This document shows positions 8,072 to 17,229 of a stretch of DNA of 64,000 nucleotides, piece after piece. The DNA lies in the NCBI RefSeq assembly GCF_001913705.1, contig NZ_MKQD01000043.1:62001-126000 (forward strand), read 5' to 3'. A program made the position numbers and the translations under genes. The stretch is from Thalassotalea sp. PP2-459 (GTDB lineage: Bacteria > Pseudomonadota > Gammaproteobacteria > Enterobacterales > Alteromonadaceae). The first letter of the stretch is position 1; each line of letters begins with the position of its first letter. Under the pieces are notes generated by a model. It had not been told where the DNA came from and did no database searches. It worked only from the letters and a program-made list of their open reading frames with translations.

Positions 8072-9232
8072 ATGAAGAAAATACGTATGGGCATGGTTGG
8101 TGGTGGTCAAGGTGCCTTTATTGGCGCTGTACATCGTATGGCCGCATTTCTAGATGGTAACATTGAACTTGTTTGTGGAGCGTTTAGTAGTAATGCCGAA
8201 CGTAGTCAACAATCAGGAGCAGACTTAAACATTGCTCAACAGCGATGCTATGCAAGCTATCAAGAAATGTTTGAACAAGAGGCGGCGCTTCCCGCTGAAA
8301 AGCGCATGGAGTTTGTCGCTATTGTTACTCCTAATTATTTGCATTTTCCTGTCGCAAAATTGGCGATAGAGTACGGATTTCATGTGTTATCAGATAAACC
8401 GGCAACCTTCGATTTAGCAGAAGCATTAGCGCTACAATCATTGCTTGAGCAACATAATACCTTGTATGGGTTAACACACACATACAATGGCTACCCGATG
8501 GTTAAGCAAGCTAAACATCTTGTTGCATCAGGTGAGTTAGGAAAGGTAGTAAAAATTGTTGTGGAATATAGCCAGGGTTGGCTTGCATCAAAAGATGATG
8601 AAGCAAGTAAACAAGCCAGCTGGCGTTTAGATCCTAAAAAATCGGGTATAAGTTGTTGTATGGGAGATATTGGCGTACATGCAGCCAATTTAGTTGAATA
8701 CGTGTCTGCTTTAAATATTACACAATTATGCGCAGATCTTGAAACCACGGTTGCCGACCGACAACTTGACGATGACGGAACGGTTTTATTGCGCTTTTCA
8801 AATGGAGCAAAAGGGGTGCTGCTTGCTAGCCAAGTGTCGATTGGTGAAGAAAATAATTTACGTTTGCGTATATACGGTGATAAAAAAAGTCTTGAATGGT
8901 GGCAAATGGAGCCGAATACTTTGTGGCTAAAATCAGCTGACCAACCTACTCAAATGTTAAGAGCTGGTGTTGGGGAAATGTGTGACCAAGCTCTCAATGC
9001 AATGAGAACACCTGCTGGTCATCCAGAAGGCTATTTAGAAGCGTTTGCCAATGTTTACCAAAATTTTGTTGGTCAAGTGCGTGCTTTTCAGCGAGGCGAA
9101 GATGCTAGCAACGAGACTCATGATGTACCGGGTATTACAGAAGCTGTAAGAGGAATGGCATTTATTGAAAATACAGTACGCGCGAGTCAGTCAGACATGA
9201 AATGGCATCAATTATCGCTTGCGACAGAATAG
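8072..9232 (+). CDS. Gfo/Idh/MocA family NAD(P)-dependent oxidoreductase
   Basis: Cytoplasmic sugar oxidoreductase of 386 residues. The Rossmann motif GMVGGGQGAFIG is at residues 7-18. The family catalytic Lys (EKP motif) appears as DKP with Lys109. A second conserved stretch (GDIGVHAANLVEYV) carries the HxxxL-type active-site His. The family often oxidises or reduces C3 or C1 of sugars; in E. coli YcjS is a glucoside 3-dehydrogenase. It leads a nine-gene same-strand cluster with a 12-base gap to the next gene and AGAGGA before its ATG. In context it probably acts on a 3-keto sugar; substrate unknown. Confidence 0.9.
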   Translation: MKKIRMGMVGGGQGAFIGAVHRMAAFLDGNIELVCGAFSSNAERSQQSGADLNIAQQRCYASYQEMFEQEAALPAEKRMEFVAIVTPNYLHFPVAKLAIEYGFHVLSDKPATFDLAEALALQSLLEQHNTLYGLTHTYNGYPMVKQAKHLVASGELGKVVKIVVEYSQGWLASKDDEASKQASWRLDPKKSGISCCMGDIGVHAANLVEYVSALNITQLCADLETTVADRQLDDDGTVLLRFSNGAKGVLLASQVSIGEENNLRLRIYGDKKSLEWWQMEPNTLWLKSADQPTQMLRAGVGEMCDQALNAMRTPAGHPEGYLEAFANVYQNFVGQVRAFQRGEDASNETHDVPGITEAVRGMAFIENTVRASQSDMKWHQLSLATE

Positions 9233-9244
9233 AGAGGAAAAATT

Positions 9245-10297
9245 ATGACACAAATCAAAGGGCCAGGCATATTTTTAGCACAGTTCTGTAGTGATGAGGC
9301 ACCGTTTAACGATTTAAAAAGTATTTGTGAATGGGCAGCTAGTTTAGGATACAAAGCGGTACAAATTCCTACTTGGGATAAACGTTTATTTGATTTAGAA
9401 AAAGCCTATGAAAATGAAAGCTATTGCGATGAAGTTAACGCGATTGTAAGGAAAGCTGGGCTGACGATTAGTGAGCTTTCAACGCACCTCCAAGGTCAGT
9501 TAGTTGCCGTTCATCCTGCTTATGATGCGCAATTTGATGCTTTTGCAGTTGAAGAGGTTCGTCATGATCCTAAAGCTCGTACTGAATGGGCAATAAACCA
9601 AGTTAAAATGGCGGCGAAAGTGAGTCAACGATTAGGTTTAACCGCACATGCTACATTTTCAGGCGCACTGTTATGGCAAACAGTTTACCCATGGCCACAA
9701 CGACCAGCAGGCCTTGTTGAAGACGGTTTTGCAGAGCTTGCTAAACGTTGGCTACCCATTTTAGATGCCTATGAAGAGGCTGGTGTTGATCTTTGCTTTG
9801 AGTTACACCCAGGAGAAGATTTACACGACGGCGTGACTTTCGAGCGTTTCCTTGCGGCAACAAACCACCATCCACGGGCAAACATTCTTTATGATCCAAG
9901 CCACTTTGTTTTACAGCAATTAGATTATTTAGCCTTTATTGATATTTACCATGAACGAATAAAAGCCTTTCATGTAAAAGATGCAGAATTTAGACCGAAT
10001 GGGCGAAGCGGTGTATATGGTGGCTATCAAAACTGGCAAGAGCGCCCTGGTCGCTTTCGTTCTTTAGGTGATGGTGAAATCGATTTTGCGCAAATTTTCA
10101 GTAAATTAACTCAATATGGCTTTCAAGGTTGGGCAGTGCTTGAATGGGAGTGTTGTTTAAAGCATCCCGTAGATGGTGCTCGTGAAGGCGCACCGTTTAT
10201 CGAAAAACACTTAATTCGTACACCTGAACATGCCTTTGATGACTTTGCTGCAAGCGGTCAAGATGAGACATTAAACAGAAAAATTTTAGGTTTATAA
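9245..10297 (+). CDS. sugar phosphate isomerase/epimerase family protein (cytoplasmic TIM barrel)
   Basis: Xylose-isomerase-like TIM-barrel protein of 350 residues with no signal peptide. Metal-binding positions typical of the family are visible: Glu/His in CFELHPGEDLHDG, Asp/His in LYDPSHFVLQ, His/Asp in AFHVKDAEF, and Glu near the end in WAVLEWECCLKHP. The closest functional analogy I can name is E. coli YcjR, which works beside the dehydrogenase YcjS on 3-keto sugars. It is coupled to the Gfo/Idh/MocA gene and followed 8 bases later by the transporter. Confidence 0.88.
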   Translation: MTQIKGPGIFLAQFCSDEAPFNDLKSICEWAASLGYKAVQIPTWDKRLFDLEKAYENESYCDEVNAIVRKAGLTISELSTHLQGQLVAVHPAYDAQFDAFAVEEVRHDPKARTEWAINQVKMAAKVSQRLGLTAHATFSGALLWQTVYPWPQRPAGLVEDGFAELAKRWLPILDAYEEAGVDLCFELHPGEDLHDGVTFERFLAATNHHPRANILYDPSHFVLQQLDYLAFIDIYHERIKAFHVKDAEFRPNGRSGVYGGYQNWQERPGRFRSLGDGEIDFAQIFSKLTQYGFQGWAVLEWECCLKHPVDGAREGAPFIEKHLIRTPEHAFDDFAASGQDETLNRKILGL

Positions 10298-10305
10298 GGA
10301 AGAGT

Positions 10306-11514
10306 ATGAAAACAATAAATAAAAATACGCTTTTTACTGCCTGTTGCTTAGCGTTGATCGTTACCGCAATGACCTTTGCTATCAGGGCGGGTATTTTAAC
10401 GCAATTAAGCCAAGAGTTTGCACTAACGGATGCAGAGCTTGGCTGGATTAATGCCATGGCTTTCTTGGGCTTTCCAGTGGCGATGATGTTTGGCGGCTTA
10501 CTTTATAACTACTTAGGCGCAAAAAAACTCGTACTCATTGCTTTTGTTGGTCATCTTGTTGGCTTATTGCTGACCATTTCAGCGGATGGCTTTTGGACGT
10601 TGCTAATTTCAACCTTCTGTATCGGTTTTGCGAATGGTGCGGTTGAAGCTGGCTGTAACCCTATGATTGCCGATATGTATCATAAAAACCAAACCACTAT
10701 GCTTAATCGTTTTCATGTGTGGTTCCCAGGCGGTATTGTTATTGGGGCGCTTATTTCAAAATTATTTACCGATGCGGGCATCGGCTGGCAAATTCAAATA
10801 GCGATCATGATCGTGCCAACGCTTATTTATGGTTTTTTAATGTTCAGCCATCAATTTCCGCAAAGCGATAATATTGAAACATCAACGCGTAAAAACATTA
10901 AAGGACTGTTTTCACCCTTGTTTTTATTTATGGCGTTTTGTATGACCTTAACGGCAACAAGCGAGCTAGGTACACAGCAGTGGATTGAGCGAATTTTAGG
11001 TGCATCGGGTGCATCGCCTATGCTAATTATGGCACTTATTACCGGTGTTATGGCAGTGGGCCGTTATTTTGCAGGACCATTAGTCCATCGTTTAAATCCA
11101 TCAGGTGTCTTACTTGGCTCAGCAGTAATGACCACTATTGGTATTTATGCCATGAGTGTTGCCACAGGCGGTGCCGTTTATTTATGTGCCTTAATTTTTG
11201 CCTTGGGTGTTACGTATTTTTGGCCAACGATGATCGGCTTTGTCGCTGAAAACATTCCTCAGTCAGGTGCTTTAGGTATGTCGATCATGGGGGGAGCAGG
11301 CATGTTTGCCGTCAGTATGTGGAACCCGTTTATTGGTCAGTGGATTGATGATGCGAGACAAGCCGCTTTGCTTGAAAACCCTGATCCGCAAATGGCTGAA
11401 CTTGTTGCAGGTCAAGCAGCATTGGCTAACTTGTCTATTTTCCCAGTTATTCTTATTGTGGCATTCGCTGGGTTGACCTTATACATGCGAAAACGTAAAC
11501 ATGCGACAGAATAA
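10306..11514 (+). CDS. MFS transporter, probably for a sugar
   Basis: Inner-membrane carrier of 402 residues with about 12 hydrophobic segments (for example LFTACCLALIVTAMTFAIRA, MLIMALITGVMAVGRYFAGP). The layout is of the FucP-like sugar-proton symporter type, but the specific subfamily is not certain. AGGAAGAG precedes the ATG. It sits between cytoplasmic sugar-modifying enzymes and exported GMC oxidoreductases, so it probably imports the oxidised or released sugar. Confidence 0.85.
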   Translation: MKTINKNTLFTACCLALIVTAMTFAIRAGILTQLSQEFALTDAELGWINAMAFLGFPVAMMFGGLLYNYLGAKKLVLIAFVGHLVGLLLTISADGFWTLLISTFCIGFANGAVEAGCNPMIADMYHKNQTTMLNRFHVWFPGGIVIGALISKLFTDAGIGWQIQIAIMIVPTLIYGFLMFSHQFPQSDNIETSTRKNIKGLFSPLFLFMAFCMTLTATSELGTQQWIERILGASGASPMLIMALITGVMAVGRYFAGPLVHRLNPSGVLLGSAVMTTIGIYAMSVATGGAVYLCALIFALGVTYFWPTMIGFVAENIPQSGALGMSIMGGAGMFAVSMWNPFIGQWIDDARQAALLENPDPQMAELVAGQAALANLSIFPVILIVAFAGLTLYMRKRKHATE

Positions 11515-11532
11515 AGCAAGGTTGGGGAAAGT

Positions 11533-12144
11533 ATGAGTAACAATATTTTACTAAAATCAACGAGTAAACGTACCTTTGTTAAAGGTTTGTCAGCATTGTT
11601 GGGTGCCAGCACTGTCGCGCACTTAACTGCGGGAAATGCGCTAGCGTCTGCGATGTCTTTTCAACAGAAAACTGGGGTACAGGCACGTAAATTATTTACT
11701 AAACAACAATTTAATGTACTTAGTGCCGTTTGCTCAACGATTATCCCTGAAACTGATACGCCTAGTGCTGCACAACTTAACGTACATGGCTTTGTTGACC
11801 ATCAATTAGTTACTTGCCATCAAAAAACTGAACAAGTAAATGCTTTGGCGATTATTGATGTGATTAATGCTAAAGCAAAGCAGCTACATACAGCTGAGTT
11901 TTATCAACTTACGGCTATTCAAAAAGTTCAGATATTAGAAAGTATTGAGTCCGGTGCTATGAGTTTCACTGAGAAACATCAACAGCAGTTTAGTGACTTG
12001 AAGGCGTTGATCGTTTTTGGCTATTTTACGACAGAGGTTGGGGCAACTGAGGTCTTAGCCTATCAAGCAGTTCCTGGAGGATTTAAAGGTTCAGTGCCTT
12101 ATGACTCAGTGGGGAAAACATACGGCTCACTTGCTTATTATTAA
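11533..12144 (+). CDS. gluconate 2-dehydrogenase subunit 3-like protein (GMC partner 1)
   Basis: Exported small subunit of 203 residues. The N-terminus SKRTFVKGLSALLGASTVAH resembles a Tat signal with Lys in place of the first Arg. The mature part (FNVLSAVCSTIIPETDTPSAA) matches the family of small subunits of membrane-bound gluconate/fructose dehydrogenases, which accompany and help export a cofactor-loaded GMC flavoprotein. It lies 40 bases before the GMC gene at 12185, its likely partner. A slot for a third, cytochrome c subunit is empty. Confidence 0.85.
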   Translation: MSNNILLKSTSKRTFVKGLSALLGASTVAHLTAGNALASAMSFQQKTGVQARKLFTKQQFNVLSAVCSTIIPETDTPSAAQLNVHGFVDHQLVTCHQKTEQVNALAIIDVINAKAKQLHTAEFYQLTAIQKVQILESIESGAMSFTEKHQQQFSDLKALIVFGYFTTEVGATEVLAYQAVPGGFKGSVPYDSVGKTYGSLAYY

Positions 12145-12184
12145 ATAAATTTGGCACGGGTTTAGCGTTGTTAAGAGGTTAGCT

Positions 12185-13918
12185 ATGCAACAAGATATAT
12201 ATATTCAACAAAGTGATCATATCTATGATGCACTGGTTGTTGGCTCTGGTGTCAGTGGCGGTTGGGCAGCAAAAGAGTTATGTGAACGCGGGCTTAAAAC
12301 ACTGATGATCGAGCGTGGTCGCATTGTCGAACATAGAAAAGATTACCCTACAGAAGGCAAGGGTGTTTGGCAATACCCTAACCGCATGAAGGTCGATAAT
12401 CTGTTAGTGGAAGAGCAATATAAAGTGCAACAACAGTGTTACGCTTTTCACGATGGTACTAAACATTTTTTCGGTAATGACAAAGACTTGCCTTACAGTA
12501 CGAAAAAAGGCACTAATTTTAGTTGGATACGTGCTAATCAGTTAGGCGGAAAGTCACTGCTTTGGCATCGACAATCATATCGGTTCAGCGACTATGATTT
12601 TAATGCCAATAAGTTAGATGGTCATGGCAATGATTGGCCTATTCGCTATGACGATATTGCTCCTTGGTATTCACATGTTGAAAAGCATGCAGGTATTTCA
12701 GGTAATTATGATGGTTTACCTCAATTACCAGACAGTGAATTCTTGCCTCCTTTTGACTTTAGTTCGCCGGAAATAATGCTGAAAAATAAATTTGCAAAAC
12801 TATTTCCAGAACGACCGATGATAATGGGCCGCACCGCTCATTTAACTAAACCTACTGAACTTCATTATTCACAAGGTAGAGTACAGTGCCAAGCTAGAAA
12901 TGAATGTCAAAAGGGCTGTTCTTTTGGTGCTTATTTTTCAACACAAAGCTCTACGCTGCCGGCTGCGGCTAAAACAGGAAACTTACATATTGCGCCTAAT
13001 AGCGTAGTTCATAGTTTAATTTATGATGAAAAAACCAATCGTGTAAAAGGGGTACGGGTGATTGATAATGATGACTTATCAACCCGCGAATATTACGCAA
13101 AGGTAGTGTTTTTGTGTGCATCTACGCTTGGTACAACGCAGATCATGCTTAATTCGACTTCGAAAAAGTTCCCTAATGGCATTGCCAATAGCTCTGGCAC
13201 ACTAGGGCATTATTTGATGGATCATAATTATAACGCGGGTGCTTTTGGTCGCGTTGAAGGCTTTGAAGATGAAACCGTATCAGGCAGAAGACCTACCAAT
13301 ATTTATATTCCAAACTTTCAGTTTGAGCCAAAGCGCTATAAAGATCATTATGTAAGAGGGTATGCGCTAGCTGGTGGCGCTGGTCGAGGTGGCTGGAAAG
13401 GCGCCGCTAATAGTAAAGGCATAGGTGTTGGATTTAAACAAAGGCTCACCCAAGCGGGTGACTGGTATTTCAATTTAATGGCGCAAGGTGAAATGTTACC
13501 GCGTTTTGAAAACCATGTAGCGTTACATTCAACGAAAAAAGACAAATGGGGTATACCGCAATTACATATCGATTGTACGTGGTCAGAAAATGAAATTGCT
13601 ATGATGGCTGATGCTGAAGAAACAGCTAGAGATATGTTACTTAAAGCGGGTTTAAAAGACGTGCAAAGTTATAACTCAATTGACGGTGCACCACCAGGAT
13701 TAGCCATTCATGAAGTAGGTACTGCGCGCATGGGGCGCGATCCGAAAAATTCGGTACTGAACGGTTTTAACCAAACACATGATATAGCGAACTTATTTGT
13801 TACAGACGGCGCGAGTTTTTGCTCATCTGCGGTCGTAAACCCTTCGTTAACGTTTATGGCACTAACTGCAAGAGCTGTTGATTATGCCGTAAAAGAAATG
13901 AACGCTAAACGAATTTAA
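12185..13918 (+). CDS. GMC family FAD oxidoreductase 1 (putative glycoside 3-dehydrogenase)
   Basis: Flavoprotein of 577 residues. The FAD-binding motif VVGSGVSGGWAAKELCERG is at about 18-36. A cysteine cluster (CQARNECQKGC) typical of gluconate-dehydrogenase-type GMC enzymes lies near residues 238-248. The C-terminal active-site region contains AIHEVGTARMGRDP and ends with SAVVNPSLTFMALTARA. It has no signal peptide of its own, so it would be exported folded with the Tat-type subunit encoded just upstream. Members of this type oxidise sugars or glycosides at C3 and pass electrons to the respiratory chain; substrate not visible from sequence. Confidence 0.9.
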   Translation: MQQDIYIQQSDHIYDALVVGSGVSGGWAAKELCERGLKTLMIERGRIVEHRKDYPTEGKGVWQYPNRMKVDNLLVEEQYKVQQQCYAFHDGTKHFFGNDKDLPYSTKKGTNFSWIRANQLGGKSLLWHRQSYRFSDYDFNANKLDGHGNDWPIRYDDIAPWYSHVEKHAGISGNYDGLPQLPDSEFLPPFDFSSPEIMLKNKFAKLFPERPMIMGRTAHLTKPTELHYSQGRVQCQARNECQKGCSFGAYFSTQSSTLPAAAKTGNLHIAPNSVVHSLIYDEKTNRVKGVRVIDNDDLSTREYYAKVVFLCASTLGTTQIMLNSTSKKFPNGIANSSGTLGHYLMDHNYNAGAFGRVEGFEDETVSGRRPTNIYIPNFQFEPKRYKDHYVRGYALAGGAGRGGWKGAANSKGIGVGFKQRLTQAGDWYFNLMAQGEMLPRFENHVALHSTKKDKWGIPQLHIDCTWSENEIAMMADAEETARDMLLKAGLKDVQSYNSIDGAPPGLAIHEVGTARMGRDPKNSVLNGFNQTHDIANLFVTDGASFCSSAVVNPSLTFMALTARAVDYAVKEMNAKRI

Positions 13919-13935
13919 ATAATAAGGAATAAACC

Positions 13936-14790
13936 ATGAAAAATAAGCTAGTTACCCTAATGTGTGCCTGTTTACCTTTTGTAAGTCAAGCTGCTCTGGG
14001 GCATCAAGAAAACAGCGTAGTTCCTAAAATAAGCGTGCAGTTATGGTCGGTGAAAGACGATATTAAATCGTCTTTTAAACAAACCATATCATCACTTGCT
14101 AATATGGGGTTTCAAGGCGTTGAGTTTGCAGAAAGCTTCGGTCCTTTTGAAAATAATCCAGAAGGGTTGAAAGCGTTCTTAAAGGCTAAAAACCTAGCGG
14201 CTAGTGGCGCACACTTAGGATTTGAACAACTGAATAAACAAAACTTTGCTGATACGGTCGCATTTTATAAAGCCGCGGGCGTATCTATGTTAATTGTGCC
14301 GTGGGATGAAAGAGCGTGGCATCCAGAAGGTGTGAAAGAAGTGGTTAGCTTATTAAATGACTTAAGCGTTCAGTTAAAACCTCATGGGATGCGTATTGGC
14401 TTTCATAATCACGATCAAGAATTTAACAGCTTTGAGGGAACAACCTATTGGGATTACATTGCAGAAAACACTTCACAGGACGTAGTGTTGCAGCAAGATG
14501 TTGGTTGGACAACTTATGCTGGCAAAGACCCTGTTGAATACGTAAAACGCTATCCAGGAAGAACATTAACAACACACTACAAAGTAAAATTACCTGAAGG
14601 CACTAAAGGGAAACTACCGATCATAGGTAAAGACACTATTGATTGGCTAGCACTAACTAAAGCGAACATAGCAGTAGGTGGAACACTTTGGATAGTTGTA
14701 GAGCAAGAAGAATATCCAAACGGCCTGACTCCGATGGAAGCTGTTCAGCAATCGAAAAGAGGCTTAGAAAAAGTACTTAAGCAATTATAA
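13936..14790 (+). CDS. secreted sugar phosphate isomerase/epimerase family protein
   Basis: TIM-barrel protein of 284 residues with a Sec signal peptide (MKNKLVTLMCACLPFVSQAA), unlike the cytoplasmic homologue at 9245. Metal-site residues of the family are seen in IGFHNHDQEF, LQQDVGWTTYAG, TTHYKVKLPEG and IVVEQEEY. Exported versions commonly occur with DUF1080 proteins and GMC oxidoreductases. In the 3-keto-glycoside route it may isomerise or cleave the oxidised sugar in the periplasm. It is 17 bases after the GMC gene and 18 before the DUF1080 gene. Confidence 0.87.
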   Translation: MKNKLVTLMCACLPFVSQAALGHQENSVVPKISVQLWSVKDDIKSSFKQTISSLANMGFQGVEFAESFGPFENNPEGLKAFLKAKNLAASGAHLGFEQLNKQNFADTVAFYKAAGVSMLIVPWDERAWHPEGVKEVVSLLNDLSVQLKPHGMRIGFHNHDQEFNSFEGTTYWDYIAENTSQDVVLQQDVGWTTYAGKDPVEYVKRYPGRTLTTHYKVKLPEGTKGKLPIIGKDTIDWLALTKANIAVGGTLWIVVEQEEYPNGLTPMEAVQQSKRGLEKVLKQL

Positions 14791-14808
14791 TAAAGGACAT
14801 AAGAGCAC

Positions 14809-15543
14809 ATGATAATGACAAAAATACGTGGAATGCATCAAGTAACACATAATTTCAAAGCCGTTTTAATTACAACAGCGTGTTTACTATTTTCATCGTC
14901 CGCAATGGCTGAAACTAATAATCAATTAACTGATGCTGAAAAACAAGCTGGCTGGCAATTGTTGTTTGACGGTAAACAAGCTTCACAATGGCGAAACTAC
15001 CAACAAAAAACACTGAGTGAACAATGGCAAGTAATTGACGATACACTTACCTTAACTGGCAAAGGGGGTGGAGATATTATTACACAAACCCCTTATGAAA
15101 ATTTTGAATTAAAACTTGATTGGCGTATTTCTGAAGCAGGCAACAGTGGCATTTTTATTCGTGTCGACGAAAAAGGGAAGTATGTCTATTCTCGCGCACC
15201 AGAAATTCAAATTCTTGATAACTTAAAGCACAGTGATAGAAAAGATCCGACGCATCGTTCAGGTTCATTATACGACATGATTGCCTCGCCAGACAGTTCG
15301 CACAAACTAGCAGGAGAGTGGAATAGCGTAAGGATACGTGTAAATGAAGGGCATTTAGAGGTCTGGCAAAATCAAGTGAAAACCACGGATATCGTTATGG
15401 GTAGTGATAGATGGAATGGGCTAGTAGCTAATAGTAAGTTTGCCACATGGCAAGGCTTTGGTGAACAAGCGAATGGCTATATTGGTTTACAAGATCATGG
15501 CGATGTTGTGTCATTTAGAAATATCAAAATTAAAGAGCTTTAG
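14809..15543 (+). CDS. DUF1080 / 3-keto-disaccharide hydrolase domain protein
   Basis: Secreted beta-sandwich protein of 244 residues with a signal peptide ending near SSSAMA (residue 35). The family pattern is clear: GWQLLFDGKQASQWRNY near the start of the mature part, AGNSGIFIRV, EIQILDN, GSLYDMIASP, WNSVRIRV and GYIGLQDHG. Members of this family (Pfam 3-keto-disaccharide hydrolase) cleave glycosidic bonds after C3 oxidation of the sugar, which fits the adjacent GMC oxidoreductases. It ends three bases before the next GMC gene. Confidence 0.9.
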   Translation: MIMTKIRGMHQVTHNFKAVLITTACLLFSSSAMAETNNQLTDAEKQAGWQLLFDGKQASQWRNYQQKTLSEQWQVIDDTLTLTGKGGGDIITQTPYENFELKLDWRISEAGNSGIFIRVDEKGKYVYSRAPEIQILDNLKHSDRKDPTHRSGSLYDMIASPDSSHKLAGEWNSVRIRVNEGHLEVWQNQVKTTDIVMGSDRWNGLVANSKFATWQGFGEQANGYIGLQDHGDVVSFRNIKIKEL

Positions 15544-15545
15544 TC

Positions 15546-17228
15546 ATGAAAGATAAAAAGCATCCAGTAATCGTAGTGGGCTCTGGTGCGGGTGGCGCAA
15601 TGGCTGCTTATGTACTAACACAAGCTGGGCACCGCGTGTTAATGCTAGAAGCGGGCCGAGATTATGACCCTAAAACAGAAACACCCATGTTTAAAACCAA
15701 TGGTGAAGCGCCATTAATGGGCGCTGGTAACGTTGATAAAGACTTTGGTTTTTATGATGCAACGGTTGATGGCGGTTGGAGTGTGCCTGGTGAACCATAC
15801 ACTACCGGTGAAGGTTCTGATTTTTTATGGTGGCGAGCACGTATGTTGGGTGGCCGAACAAATCACTGGGGGCGGTATTCATTACGTTTTAGTGAACATG
15901 ATTTTAAAGGTAAATCACGCGACGGATTGGGCGCTGATTGGCCAATTGAATACTCGGATTTAGCACCTTGGTATGATAAAACAGAATACTTAGTTGGGGT
16001 ATGCGGCACCAATACTGGGTTAGATGATATGCCAGATTCATCTGACGGTGTACTTCAACCTCCGCCCAAACCAAGAGTGCCTGAATTGTTAATTGCTGCC
16101 GCGGCAAAAAAATTAGGCATACCAACCGCGCCAATGCATCGAGCGGTATTAACACGTGCTAAAGATGATAGACAAGCGTGTTTTTATGCTACTCCGTGCG
16201 GTCGTGGTTGTTCTATTGGCGCAGCGTTTCAAACCACAACTTCATTAATTCCTATGGCGAAAGCAACAGGTAATTTAGAGGTTGTTACTGATGCAATGGT
16301 TAAGAATGTGACAGTTGATCAACACGGTAAAGTAACCGGTGTTTGTTATGTTGATAAAAAAACAAAGACTGAAACATGCTTAACCGCTAATGTCGTTATT
16401 TTAGCAGCAAGTGCCTGTGAATCAGCACGTATTATGCTCAACTCCAAAAGTAAGCATCACCCAAGTGGCTTGGCTAATTCAAGTGGCCAGCTAGGGCGTA
16501 ATATTATGGACTCAACAGGCACTGGCTTAGGAGCCTATATTCCCGCTTTAGCTGGAAGACCAAGGTATAATGAGGATGGTCATACTGCTAATCATTTATT
16601 TATTCCTTGGTGGGGGCACAAAGCACAAGAAAAAGGCGAACTTGATTTCCCAAGAGGCTATCACTTTGAAATTGGCAGTGGTTTTGGTCAGCCAGGTTCT
16701 GGTGTAAGTTCAGGGTTGCAAGGTTACGGTAAGGCATTAAAGCAACAGGTAAGAGACAAATATGGCTCGTCGGTTTATTTGAGCTTGCGGGGTGAAATGT
16801 TGCCAAATGAACATTGTTACATGGAAATTGACGATAACGTTAAAGACAAATGGGGAATTCCCGTTGCCAAGTTTCATTGGAAGTGGTCAAAACATGAATT
16901 GAATCAAGTGGCTCATGGTTTAAAAACCGCAAAAGAAATATTAGAAACCATGGGAGCAACGTTTGACTATCCATTGCCTTCTGCTGAAAAAGCTATTTTG
17001 AAAGGTGGACAAATAATTCATGAGGTAGGCGCGACAAGAATGGGCGATTCGCCCAAAGATTCTGTGACAAACCAATGGGGACAAACGTGGGATTGCGATA
17101 ACTTATTTGTCATGGACGCCGGTGTATTTGCGTCAAATCCACACAAAAACTGTACATTAACCATCATGACATTAGCGATGCGAAATGCAACGTGGCTTTC
17201 TGAGCAAATGAACAAAGGGGCGCTTTAA
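15546..17228 (+). CDS. GMC family FAD oxidoreductase 2
   Basis: Second GMC flavoprotein, 560 residues, with FAD motif VVGSGAGGAMAAYVLTQAG at about 10-28, the substrate-domain signature WWRARMLGGRTNHWGRYS, a Cys motif CGRGCSIGAAF and C-terminal IHEVGATRMGDSP with DAGVFASNPHKNCTLTIM. It differs clearly from the 577-residue copy and is not a recent duplicate. It lacks a signal peptide; its likely export partner is the Tat-signal subunit directly downstream, whose ATG begins one base after this gene's stop codon. Confidence 0.9.
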   Translation: MKDKKHPVIVVGSGAGGAMAAYVLTQAGHRVLMLEAGRDYDPKTETPMFKTNGEAPLMGAGNVDKDFGFYDATVDGGWSVPGEPYTTGEGSDFLWWRARMLGGRTNHWGRYSLRFSEHDFKGKSRDGLGADWPIEYSDLAPWYDKTEYLVGVCGTNTGLDDMPDSSDGVLQPPPKPRVPELLIAAAAKKLGIPTAPMHRAVLTRAKDDRQACFYATPCGRGCSIGAAFQTTTSLIPMAKATGNLEVVTDAMVKNVTVDQHGKVTGVCYVDKKTKTETCLTANVVILAASACESARIMLNSKSKHHPSGLANSSGQLGRNIMDSTGTGLGAYIPALAGRPRYNEDGHTANHLFIPWWGHKAQEKGELDFPRGYHFEIGSGFGQPGSGVSSGLQGYGKALKQQVRDKYGSSVYLSLRGEMLPNEHCYMEIDDNVKDKWGIPVAKFHWKWSKHELNQVAHGLKTAKEILETMGATFDYPLPSAEKAILKGGQIIHEVGATRMGDSPKDSVTNQWGQTWDCDNLFVMDAGVFASNPHKNCTLTIMTLAMRNATWLSEQMNKGAL

Positions 17229-17229
17229 G